In this document: positions 1-10,880 of the stretch, in pieces | Layout: the number at the start of each line of letters is the position of its first letter | Position numbering within the stretch: position 1 is the stretch's first letter | Assembly: GCA_003339415.1 (NCBI GenBank) | Contig: PDHQ01000066.1 | Coordinates: 1-64,000, forward strand | Direction of reading: 5' to 3' | Source: Ophiocordyceps camponoti-saundersi (nom. inval.) | Taxonomy: Eukaryota > Ascomycota > Sordariomycetes > Hypocreales > Ophiocordycipitaceae | DNA length: 64,000 nucleotides | Made by a program: the position numbers and the translations under genes | Notes under the pieces: model-generated | The model's database searches: none | The model's input: the letters and a program-made list of their open reading frames with translations, nothing else | What the model was told of the DNA's origin: nothing

Positions 1-2760
1 ATCTCCGGTATCTTTAGTAACTCCGGTATCTCCGGTATCTCCGGTTAGGTATAGGGTAGTCCGGCTAGGCTCGGCTAGGCTCGGCTACGCTTATTAAAGC
101 TATATACTTTTCTTAAGTATTAAGAAAAGTAGCTTTAAAGTCTTAATACTTTTTTATACGCTTTAAAGCTTAATAAATATAAGTACCTAGTACTTATAAG
201 ATACTAAGGTATTATTAAGTATATATCGTATAAGATTTCCTAAATAGGAAATCCGCTTAGGTAATAGAAATACCTTTATTAAGTATATATACGAAATACT
301 TAAATATTTAAATATTAGTATTTTATACCTTATTTAGGTAGCTTACTAATATAAGTAATATTTTCTGCTTATATAAGAATTTATTACGGATTTTACTAAG
401 TAGTTTGCTTAGTAATCGGATAAGTATATAAGTACTTATAGCCGATTTATTATACTAGTCTTATATAAAATAGGTTGAAAGAGATAACGGCCTAGGGACG
501 TTAAGGCTACGAGGCCTAACGAGGCACCTGTAATCTCTCCTTTTTAAGCTTAGTAGTTATATAAATCTCGCAGTTAGTTATCGGGATAGCCTTATTAATA
601 CTAACCCCCGGTAACTTACCTAGCGAGGCTTATGCCTCGGCTCCTAGATAGCTTATACGGGCGTGCTATAAGTCCTTATCTATCTTTATAATAGGTTAAG
701 GAACCCGTAAATTAACTAGAGCTATTAAGGTTAGTTTAATAACCTAGAGCTATAGCTGCCGGACCCTCGTAAGTATATAATAAAAAATTACGTTATTCCT
801 TAGGTTATAAAGTCGGCCTATAAGGTTATTCTAAGCGTAACCCTTTTCTATAAAAACTATTAAAAAGATAAGATTAGTATTAAAATCGGGGTTAAACCTA
901 ATATTAGTAAGGGTTATACGATAACCTATTTTTATTATAAGTATAACCGTACTTACCCCTAAGGTAGTAACCTTAGTTATAGTAACGGTAAGATCGGCCC
1001 GGCTATTCGGGTTAAAAATATTAAACTAGTTAAGGGAGTTAAAAATATATATTAAGCACCCCCTATTAAGGAGGACGCTATTTTTTATCTCCGTACCCTT
1101 CGAAGCGGGATTCCCTAAGGCTATAAAGACGCCCGAGGTTTCCTTATCCCTCTATTAGCTAGTAATTCCTATATTTTCTTTCTTCTATTAATTAACTTTC
1201 CGTTAAGTTAATCGATAATAAGCTACCTTATCCGTAACTTATTAAAGAAGGTCTTTATTAAGATTAACCCGATCTTATAGAAAAGGAGGGATTAAATTTA
1301 GGAGAACGTAAAAGTACCTTCTTTAGTAATTTTCCTTCTTTTCGAACTCTCGAAGATACTTTCGACTATACTAAGTATAAGTTTAAGTATTACGCTCTCC
1401 AAGGTCCTCCTAATTTACTTATATAGAGGAAAAAGAAAAAGGAGGGGCCCGTATTACCGGGCGGCTATTTTAATCCCTATTCTATAAGGTATTTGCCTTT
1501 ATCTGCTACTTAAGATTATCGTAAATAATAAAAGCTATTTTCTTCTCGGTTTTATTATACTTAGGGGCCTTATAATTAGCCCTCCTAAACTCCTAAAAGA
1601 TATTAATAAATTAAGGAGCTTTTCCGCGGTCTTTACGGCGGATTAAATTAAGGTTATATTATATTATTTATATAAATAAAAGATACCGATCCCTTACTAC
1701 GTAGATAAAATACTTAACGTATACCTTATTAATAAACCTTACGCTATTTAGTTATAAGTAAATCCGCTAAGCTTAAATTAATTAGGTAACTTAGTTATTA
1801 ATATCCCCTTTTAAGGGATCTTATAAGAATAGGTTACGTAGTTTATCCTTAGTAAGTTTACGTTTAGTAGTATTACCGGGCTATACGAGGGTATATAATA
1901 TTACTAGCTTCTCCCTTAGTAAAAAGTCCCCTTAAATTAGGGATTAATAGGCTAAAAAGAGGCCTACCCGGATAAAAAGATTTATCCCCTTTAGTGCTTT
2001 CCTTATCCGATAATATTCCTTTAGGTTTTCTTAGAAGTTCGGAAAAGTAAATACTTTATATTTTTCTCTAAGTAGTTAAAGAGTCTTAGGGTTAGGGGTC
2101 TTACTCCTTATTCGACCTCCTAAGCTTATAAACGGGATTTCCGGTTAATCTAGCTTTATAAGAGTCTTTTATATTTCTAGGTTTATAAAAAACTAGATAC
2201 TATAGCCTTATACTATATTAATAATATCTTAGTATTAATTAGTCTAATCCTTAAGGTTCTTAAGAATAAAGGTAAGTTTAACTAATATCGTAAAGTCTAC
2301 TATTATATTAGTTATTATATTATTAAAGTTATTATTAATTATTAAAAATTAATAAATTTAGGGGTTATAAATCCGCTAAAGAAAGTAACGATAGCCTTAC
2401 TTCTATAACGGCTTAATTAATTAAGTAAATTTATAGAGTATAAGTTATATAAGCTATAAGAATAGTAGAATTAAACGAATTAGATTAAAGAGTATTAACT
2501 AAGCTTATAACTATTAGACTAAGAGGAGGCGTATAAATTATATTAATTAATATACTTACCCTCTTAAAACGGAGGGAATTATCGTTATCTTTATATATAT
2601 AATAAAAACTATCCGTATCTGCCTCTTTAGCTATAATACCCTTATAAATAAGCCTTTATTCCTATATCCTATATATTGCCCTAGATATAGCCCTTTTCCT
2701 AATAGGAATTCCGTTTCCTAGGTTACGGATCTATTACTATAATGCCTGCACGCCTTAAGG
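1..2760. repeat. RIP-mutated AT-rich repeat relic
   Basis: This block is rich in TA dinucleotides and almost lacks CA and TG, while CG stays common. That is the signature of repeat-induced point mutation (CpA to TpA on both strands) and not of CpG deamination. Every frame is full of stops. Normal composition returns abruptly at about 2760, where runs of CA and TG reappear. The first 90 bases hold short degenerate tandem units (tatctccgg-like, then ctcggctagg-like). The parent element was probably a retrotransposon (see the RT-like relic entry). The left boundary lies outside the window. Confidence 0.85.
2100..2560 (+). mobile_element. possible Gypsy-type reverse transcriptase relic
   Basis: Near 2209-2240 one forward frame reads Y-Y-I-N-N-I-L-V. 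That is what an LTR-retrotransposon RT active site (Y-x-D-D-I-L-V) would become after G-to-A RIP changes on both Asp codons. About 40 bases later a V-L-K-N-K-G-like stretch fits the spacing of the conserved VL..L...G segment that follows the catalytic box in Gypsy RTs. The frame has many stops, so this is a dead relic. The assignment rests on one short motif and its spacing. Confidence 0.4.
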
Positions 2761-4361
2761 GATGATAAAAACACACGCCTAACCTACTCTTGTCTTAGCC
2801 CTCTGACACATATATACATACATACATACATATGTACATACATATCGTCTGACCTCTGCAACTCTGCAAAAGATGTGCATACGAGTCGTAGGGGTGAAGA
2901 CGTGGGGTGTGAGACGAAAGACGGACGACTCAGACAGACGAGTGGCAATGATGTTGATACGATGCTGATATGTATCCGTACTGTATGGATGTGCTACTGG
3001 CTACCTAGCAGCTGCTATTCCGCCTGCTTCGTCCGTCTTCTGCGAGTCCCCGCTGGCATCGACGTGGCGGAGCCGCGTGGCCTGATTTCATCTTAATCCG
3101 CATAAGACGGTAGCCTGAACCTCGCTATAACAATAGCAAAGACCCGTGCTGTTTTGAAGACGCATGAGCGGGATAACAATGGAGATTGCACATGCACACA
3201 GACAGAGAGGAGGGGGGTAGCGCTACCTTAGTTACTGCCTGTCAGTGGTTTTTTCCCAACGGATGGACCATGGTAGGTAAATGATAGACGGTGAACATAT
3301 GCATGTAAGATGAAATGCTCTATGCATGTTGCCTAGTGCCCCGGTTCGCCACTTCTGGAAGCGGCTCGATGAGACATCCTTGAACGAGTCCCACAGGAAA
3401 AGAGAGGGAGAGAAGAGAGAGAGAGAGAGTCAACAAACAATACGAATCGTCAGTGTCAGTCAGTCAGTATCAACACAACTAAGCAGTGTCTTTTACTTGC
3501 ATACTTGCGTGTACATACATATGTATGAGGTATGTGCGTGCAGAAAAATGGCACTGTATTCAACTTCGTATGTATGTGGTAAGTCTTACAACTGCCTCTC
3601 AGAATGCCATAACAGAAGCCCCAAAACAAAGGAGGATTTCAATGCAGAGAACCTTAGCTTGACATATAATTGCTCGCTGCACTTGCCTTGGAAAACAGTC
3701 AGTTACACAACACCAGGCGTTAGAAGAGAAAAGGGAAAAGAAAAGAAAGGAAAGAAGAAAGGAAAAGAAAAAAGCCGGTTGCCGTGCAGCTTCCCCCTGC
3801 TAAGACACGGCAGACTGACTTTGGCGGACATTAAAAATGCCATCAACTACCTTGCCTGAGTAGGTGTCTCGCACTGTCTCAGCCCCACCTGCCACATGCG
3901 AATTCCACTCCCATGCCCACCTCACGAACCCGTTTAGTGCATATATCCCTCGTCGATGTGCATGTCTGTTACACTGTGTGGACATGACCACGCCCCTCCG
4001 AGGTAAACCCCCCCCCCCCCCCTAACGTCCCAAGGCAGCCTGGACTTGAAAAGCCTCGCCGCCCACTCAACTCCAAGCAAACTCTTTGTTATCTCGACCA
4101 CCAGCGTCTCTAACCGTCTCTTCACGCCAAAAAGAAGAAGAATCTCAGAAACTCCTCAATCTTTTCCTTCTTATCAAAAGGCCTCCCTCTGTCTCTGGGT
4201 ATCTCCCAGTCAGGCGGAGGAAGCTAAGACATACATACACACATACACACATACAACCAAAGCAGACGTCGCCTCTAACATCGCAGCCGTACACAAACAC
4301 AAGCACCTTTCGACTTCGTGCCTGTGTCTGTTGTCGTAAGCGCTCGACTCGTGGAGAAGCC
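2761..4361. other. spacer upstream of the MFS gene
   Basis: This is unique-composition DNA between the RIP relic and the transporter. It carries a CATA/CATG tetranucleotide run near 2812-2842, a GA run near 3417-3431, A/G-rich DNA near 3726-3775 and a C homopolymer at about 4009-4022. The short open frames here have no recognisable domains and no splice-compatible partners. The last few hundred bases presumably hold the promoter and leader of the gene starting at 4362. Confidence 0.6.
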
Positions 4362-6045
4362 ATGACCCTAACGAAGCAGGCCCGTCTCCGCAACCCCGAC
4401 GACTTTCCAAAGCTGCAGCTCTTTCTGTTGGGTAAGGCTCTTCTCCCTACCCCTTTCGCCGTCTTCCTTTATTCCGTCCACGTCTGACTCGTCACCGGTT
4501 CTCAGCCATTGTACGTCTTGCCGAGCCCATTGCTTTGACTTCCATCTTTCCTTATGCTTGGCCTTTGGTCAAAAGATTCAAGATTGGCAACGAACAAGAT
4601 GCCTCTTTCTACGCCGGTCTTCTCATCTCCTCCTTCTCCCTGGCTGAGGCCCTCATGGGAATGTATTGGGGCGGCTTGTCGGATCGTATCGGTCGCAAGC
4701 CCGTCTTGATACTCGGCTGTGTGGGAACCATGTTCAGCATGATCATGGTGGGATTTGCCTCCAACATTTGGATCGCCCTACTCGGACGAGCCATTGGTGG
4801 TCTGCTCAATGGCAATATTGGCGTCATACAGACCATGGTTGGCGAGCTCGTCACCAAGCCTGAGCATGAACGTGAGTCGAGACCGTCCACTCCGTCCGCG
4901 TCGTCGTCTTGCTGACTGACCCGTGTCGCGCAGCTCGTGCCTTTGCCGTCATGCCCTTCGTCTGGAGTATCGGCACCATTGTCGGCCCCTGTATAGGCGG
5001 AACATTTGCCGACCCTCACTCGTCCTGGCCCAACGCTTTCCCAGCAGGCGGTCTGTTTGAGCGCTTCCCATATCTGCTGCCCAACTTGCTGTGTGCTGCC
5101 CTCCTGCTCATCAGCATCGTCTTGGGATTTGTGCTTCTTGAAGAGACTCATCCTGACATGCAACCTCGAGCCCTACTCCCGGCTGACACATACATGACGG
5201 AAGAGACGCCATTGATGGAGACGTCTGATGCTATGAAGCGCCCGGCAGTCGATCTCCGAGCCGAGACTTATGGCACCATGCGAAACATGAACGACGAGGC
5301 TCTCCAAGACGAGGCGGCGGGCATGCGCGTGGAGAAGACGGAGTCAGCCGCGCCCATTTGGAACAAACGCGTCGTCGGCTTCATCATTGCCCTGTCCATC
5401 TTCACCTATCACTCCATGACGTACGACCACCTCATGCCCATCTTCTTTGAGGATGACCGTGCGTCGATGGTCAGTGCCGCTTCTCCATTGAAGTTCTCCG
5501 GCGGCTTGGGACTCACTCTTCGCGATGTGGGCGGCATCATGGCTGTCAACGGCGCCATTGCTCTGTTCGTCCAAGCCGTCATCTTTCCACTGGCGGCGGA
5601 GAGGGTCGGGGTATACAGACTCTTCCTCACCGTCACCGTTTTGCACCCCATCGTCTACGCCATTGTGCCCCTACTCCTCCTCGTCCCCGGGTACCTCGTC
5701 TTCCCGGCCATCTACTCATGCCTCGCCATCCGCAACATCCTATCCATTACCCTTTATCCACTCCTGCTCATCCTTATCAAGGACGCCACGCCATCCTCGT
5801 GCGCGCTGGGCAAAGTCAACGGATTGGCCGCCAGTGCCGGTGCCGCGTGTCGCATGGTGGCTCCTCCGGTCGCCGGCTACCTCTACACCTATGGCAGCAA
5901 GATCAACTGCACGGCTTTGGCCTGGTGGGGAAGCGCGTTCGTTGCAGTTGTCGGAGCGATCCAATGCTTCTCGGTTCCTCGCAGCAAATGCCCAACCAAG
6001 TCGGAAGAGATTGACACATTGAACGAAACATCTGATGAAGAATAA
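4362..6045 (+). CDS. MFS transporter, DHA1/ZIFL-like
   Basis: Three exons (4362-4431, 4506-4871, 4934-6045) give 515 residues. Both introns are short with GT-AG ends. The ATG at 4362 opens the frame that joins in phase to the transmembrane core. The first helix is followed by the MFS loop 2-3 signature G-G-L-S-D-R-I-G-R-K-P. Further marks are the F-V-W-S-x-G-T-I-V-G-P segment in helix 5 and a long hydrophilic central loop (about residues 210-290) before the second six-helix half. The arrangement resembles fungal drug:H+ antiporters of the YCR023C/zinc-induced-facilitator-like group, which sit in vacuolar or plasma membrane. The substrate cannot be inferred. It is the last ordinary gene before the secreted-protein island. 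Confidence 0.85.
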
Positions 6046-8210
6046 TCTGGCCACGGGTGGCATGTTATTTGAGAGCCCTTCTTTCCCCCCTTTCCCCCCC
6101 TATTGACCTCTCTGCCGTGTGGCGAGTGGAGAAGACCATTAACAACATGACAGGTTTCCAACAAAGAACAACGGCTTGAAGGTGTGAAGGTGAATGGAGC
6201 TTCGTTTCATGGGATTTGGCGTTGAAGGTGGGCGCCAGGACATACCCAATCTATGTACGCTTGGCACGGGTTGGTGCTTTTCTCTTTTGGCGTTGTGTGG
6301 AAGTGAAAAGGCGTATATAAAGTTGTCGGCCATTTCTTCCGATGTCTCCCATAAGAATAAAATGGGCAGAACAGGTAGATAGCAGCAGACTTGGGGAGTG
6401 TGTGTTTTTTATTTGGTGCGTTGACGAGGGTTGGATATCTGTATGAATAATTGTATATATGTTGAATGTAGTTATGCAGCAGTTTATGAAGCATAATAGC
6501 TGATGAGCTATCGTTCTTTGGTGCATTCGTAGTATGTGGTTGGTGAGTTGACCGTGATGATTGCGATACTGCTCGGCTCCTTAGTACTCAGTGTCGTCAT
6601 GGGACTATACTCTCTTCCTTGTGGCCAAGGCGAGGCTGACAAGCATGAGAAGAATACACATGCCTTGTTTCGTTCAACCTTGATGAGATCAAAGCTGCAC
6701 CCTCTGAGCTGGAAGAGTTGGTCTCAGCTGATTCAACTCTCAGTGGGGTCCTTTCGACGACGATGAAGCTGTGAGCAGCTGACTATTCTGCATGTATGTG
6801 TGTGTACCGATGAGTCTATGATACCGTCTGATGATTTCCCCCTCTTTTCTATCTGTCATCTTGGCTATGCTGCTGGAGATGTGCTGTGAAGGTAGAAGTT
6901 GAAGGGGGGGAAGCACGAGAGTTATATATATGTATATAGGTAGGAAGATGAGATTCTCTTTTCCCTCCTTTTCCCTGCGCCTTCTAGAAACTACTTGGTT
7001 CGCCCGTCTTTATATCCGGCAATCCTTCTGATCTTTGTCTTGTCTTGGCTCTCTCGGCTTTGTGAGAGGAGTGGGAATACTGGGAGCCCACATTCGTCTT
7101 GGCTTCTTGTGGTTTTTTTCGGAGGGAGCATGCATGTGTATGTAGTTCAAGTTGTACATAAGAGCAGGGGTTTGTGATGCCGTCTTTTGGTAAAGGGTGA
7201 TGTGGATGTGGATGATGGATGATGGGGGGGGTTGAACTGCTGGAGAGAGAGAGGGAGATTGGATAGTCACACCGGCGTATGCATGTATGCATATGTATGT
7301 GTGCATATGCACAGCCATTTTGTTCATAGATATATATTTATATACGGATAGATAGATAGATAGTTGTAGGTAGGTAAATAGATGCACATCGTACATACAT
7401 GTAATAAATCTCGTGATGCTCTTCATCTTGAGATTTTCCTCCGACCCCTGAGCTATACTGACTATATCGTATTGATATGCATGTGCTTACATATATGATA
7501 TATGTATGTATATGGAAACCCCTGTGGTGCTCACATATTATCCTTGAAACATCTCTTCATGTCTTATTCCCTGATCCAAGTCGAAGGGTTTCCCAAGCCA
7601 ACAAGTGCCCTCCCTCCCTCATCAGGGTTATACGTACGTATGTATGTATGTATGCACATTTGCATGCTGATGCAGACATGAGCTACGACTATCCCTAGAA
7701 CGAGATAGAGAGAGAGAGACACACACAGAGACAGAGAGAGAGAGAGAGAGAGAGATTAAGGCATAAAAAACAGACGAGATTATCCAATCTTCCGTCTCGG
7801 CTAAACATGCTACAACAAGAAGTTCCAATCCCTGTACGATAGAAAAACGGAGGCTGCTATAATTAGTATAGATGACGACTCATGATCCCTGGCCGACGAC
7901 GAGAATCTCCCTATCAAGACCTTTTCGAACTTCCTAATATCGCAAACATGATCATGTGTGCACGGACGGACATGAGCTTAGACCTGCAGCCCGGGTTCGT
8001 TCGTTTGGGCTGGAGATGGGGGGGAGAGCAGGGAAAAACACGTTATATATCAATCTCCAGCTGAGAGCATCGGCCCGTCTCCCTATTCTCTTGTATGTGT
8101 ATGAAGAAACTTTCATATAAGAATCCATCTTGTTGCTCAAATCGACTTCTTCTGGCATGTGAGTTGCTTCTGTAAGCCAGTCTTCTCTTACTCGACTCCA
8201 GCCCGCAACA
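6046..8210. other. spacer rich in simple repeats
   Basis: About 2.2 kb without a supported gene. It contains an AATAAA-like element near 6356 (310 bases after the MFS stop), GATA repeats near 7350, ATGT repeats near 7635 and a GA/CA tract at about 7705-7755. Open frames here are short and read mostly repeat. The right end is the promoter side of the secreted protein starting at 8211. Confidence 0.6.
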
Positions 8211-10595
8211 ATGACGTGGACACGCCCCTTTCTCCAACTCGTGACGCTCCTCTTGTCATCTCATCTGCCTTTAGCAGCTGGTATGGAGTTATGGCCGTAC
8301 CAGCCAGCGATGGAAGGGCCAGGCCAAGGGTGAGTTTGGCATTCACACATATGTACGTATGTACGTACACGATCAGAACTGATTACGATGAACAGCTTCA
8401 ACAGATTCACCGGCAGCGTTGGGCTAACCAATGCCGTGTCTGTCGTGCCGAAGCAGGATCATAGGGCGACGCGTTCTACTGCTGATGTCGAGACTCTGCC
8501 CCAAACGCCGGATACTCTGGATCAGGCGTGGCACGATCCGTGGTCCGGATACGATTCTCCTTCTGTGATGAAGGAGTACGAGTCGTTGGAGATAAAAGAC
8601 TACAAGTACGTCTCATCCCTGATCGAAGAAGATGAAGAAGCCTGCTCAGAGGACTGATGCTCCGTGTCTTTTCAGGCAGCTGCTCGACACGCTCAGCGTC
8701 AGCGGTAGCGTCTCCATCTCTGGCTATGGGCAGCAGGGGGACTTGATGTCGTCCTACCTCAACAAAGAGACTGTAAGTGATGCGTCTCGACTCGAGCATC
8801 ATGATTTCTTTCGTCACGGCTTTCTTCGACTTACACGTCAGTCCTGCAGTTTGAACAAGCTTCCTTCACGTACCTGATCAGGATCAACGTCAAGCATCAG
8901 CCCAATACGAGAAACTCTTACATCTTCAACCCGATTCCGAACATTGAGCATAACAAGACGGCTGCCACCAAGGCTTATGGTGACGCTTATATCAAGAGTA
9001 GGCTCATATATTACACACCATGTACATGGCTGAGACGATAAACTGACTGATGAGCTTGTAGAGTTCATCACCGGCGGAGCATTTTACGCCCGGGTTTCGA
9101 TCGTCGCCCGATCAAAGGCGGTGGAATCAGAGGTTGGCTTGGCGTGCGTATCGCCTCTCTTCCCGGTCTGTCTTCTTCTGGCTGGCTATTTCTAACTGCG
9201 TGGTACATCACAGGGCCAAAGCTGCCTTCTCTGGCTGGGGCGTGGGAGGCGTCATATCAGTGGAGATGCAAAAGGGCATGTCGACGCTCTCGCAGCATTC
9301 TTCGATTGAGATTAGCAAGATGAGCTTGGGACAACGGAAGCATAACACGGCTGACGTTCCTTATACGAGGGGGAAAGCCATCTATTCCATCATTGAGAAG
9401 CTGAAGAAGGAGGCGGATGAGTTTTACGAGGATGCCGTCAACCACAACTCTAACCTCTAGTGAGCGAAACTCCGTCCCTTGGTCCCGTCTCTATCTTGTT
9501 TGGACGAGTAACTAAAGGTTGTCTCTGCTCTAGTGCTCTCGTCGATGACTATCATACTGCTGAGGGCTTCAATGAGTATGCTTACGAGCCGAATGATTAT
9601 GCTGAAGTTAGGCGAGAGGTATGTGCAGTTTCGAGCTGGCTGATCCTGGTTTCGAAACAAGAAGGAAAACTAACAAACAGTCCAAACAAAGAGTCGAGAT
9701 CTTCTGGACAGATATCTGGAGTTTCGGAGGATAGAAGATCTGATCATCAGAAGTAAACGGCATCTTCCAGCACGACTCTTTGATTGGTGGCGGCGGAATC
9801 TGACTCGTCTCGCTAGCACCGACTACTCAGTTCAGAGGGCACAGATCGACTAGACGGAAGCTTCATCAGCGCTGTGCCGATTACATCAACAAGGTTCACG
9901 CATGGGTAAGTGCAAGCGTGTAGTTACGACTTGCAGACTATAGTATTGGGTGAAGGATAACTTGACTAACAAACATACAGATTCAGAAGACGGAAAAGGA
10001 TCCCTCTCAGGGGCTTGAAGTACCGTACGACGACCCTTGGGAGTTTCGAAAGGAGGTCGTCTCAAAGATTGAAGCCGAGCGGGTCAAGCTCTTCAACAAC
10101 GGTGGTCGATACTACGTCTGGGACCGTACGTTTCAAAACCCCCGTGACTAGACATTCTCATCTCCACACGATCATCACTGATTCCCCATGGCAGACCTCG
10201 TCAGACAGAGAAAGTCGCACGCCCTCTGGGAGGTAGAAGTATACGCCAAGCCAGTAGACGACACGTCAAGACTGGTATGCGGCGAATCAGAAGAATGGGC
10301 GATTCAGAAGAGTAACGGCAACGCTCTCTGCGCCATGGACACGGAACTTCCTCCTAATTACATCAAGTGGTTCGAGGCTTGGGTTTATAACCATGAGGTT
10401 GTCAACGTTACGTCGGATAAGGTTGTGGAACTGGCTCGGAAGCCATTTGATAACTATGAGGGGGTTTATGGTCATAATCATTTGAGGAATGCGTCGGAGA
10501 GGCTTCTTGAGGGGGATTTTCTGATATTTTATCCGCTTGCTTCGAAGAGGTTGAGGGAGGATACGTGTACTGGGTCGTGTACAAGGTATGGGTGA
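8211..10595 (+). CDS. secreted protein with MACPF-like signature
   Basis: Eleven inferred exons: 8211-8329, 8396-8605, 8676-8772, 8850-8997, 9062-9143, 9214-9459, 9534-9618, 9692-9752, 9817-9905, 9981-10125, 10195-10595. They keep one frame and predict 560 residues. The start at 8211 was chosen because it gives a typical signal peptide (hydrophobic core about residues 7-22); the longer frame from 8159 begins with GTG. Residues about 185-197 read Y-G-D-A-Y, six residues, then G-G. This matches the spacing of the membrane-attack-complex/perforin signature (aromatic-G-T/S-H-aromatic-x6-G-G), with Ala in place of the usual His. Glycine-rich strands and a helical stretch rich in Glu/Lys follow, which is compatible with a pore-forming fold. 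I do not recognise the last 200 residues. Ten introns in 2.4 kb is far denser than in the neighbouring housekeeping genes. A pore-forming role is inference. Confidence 0.6.
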
Positions 10596-10880
10596 TGGGA
10601 ATTAAGGTGTGTATATATGTGTGTGTGTATATTATCGGATGAGAGAGAGAGGGTTGTGGTTGTAGAGTTGGTTGATGAGGCTGAAGAAGTTGCCGTTTGT
10701 AAATGTTGAATCGAGATCTGCTCTGGCGTTGTATGTGAAGATGAAGATGAAGATGATGACGATGACTAGACATCTACAATGTCAGTGACCCTACTCTATC
10801 CAGTCCAGTCTCTTCTACTCCCTAAAGAAGGCTTATCCTTCCCCCCTTTCAACATGTCAAACAGACTCAACTCCAAAAAC
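10596..10880. other. convergent 3' spacer
   Basis: This 285-base region separates the 3' ends of two convergent genes for secreted proteins. It has a short GT/TATA-type run near 10612-10630 and a GATGAA-type repeat near 10735-10765. No gene is supported. Confidence 0.5.

Noticed and set aside
1..60. Telomere or subtelomere repeat at the left edge
   Set aside because: The tandem units (tatctccgg-like) do not match fungal TTAGGG repeats and degrade within 60 bases; they look like RIP-mutated minisatellite.
2875..3859. Forward open frames of 73 and 177 codons right of the RIP block
   Set aside because: They read simple repeats and A/G-rich DNA, lack domains and have no splice partners; composition explains them.
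8159..8464. Alternative start of the MACPF-like gene at 8159
   Set aside because: It begins with GTG and runs to a stop in the next exon; the ATG at 8211 gives a signal peptide and an in-phase join.
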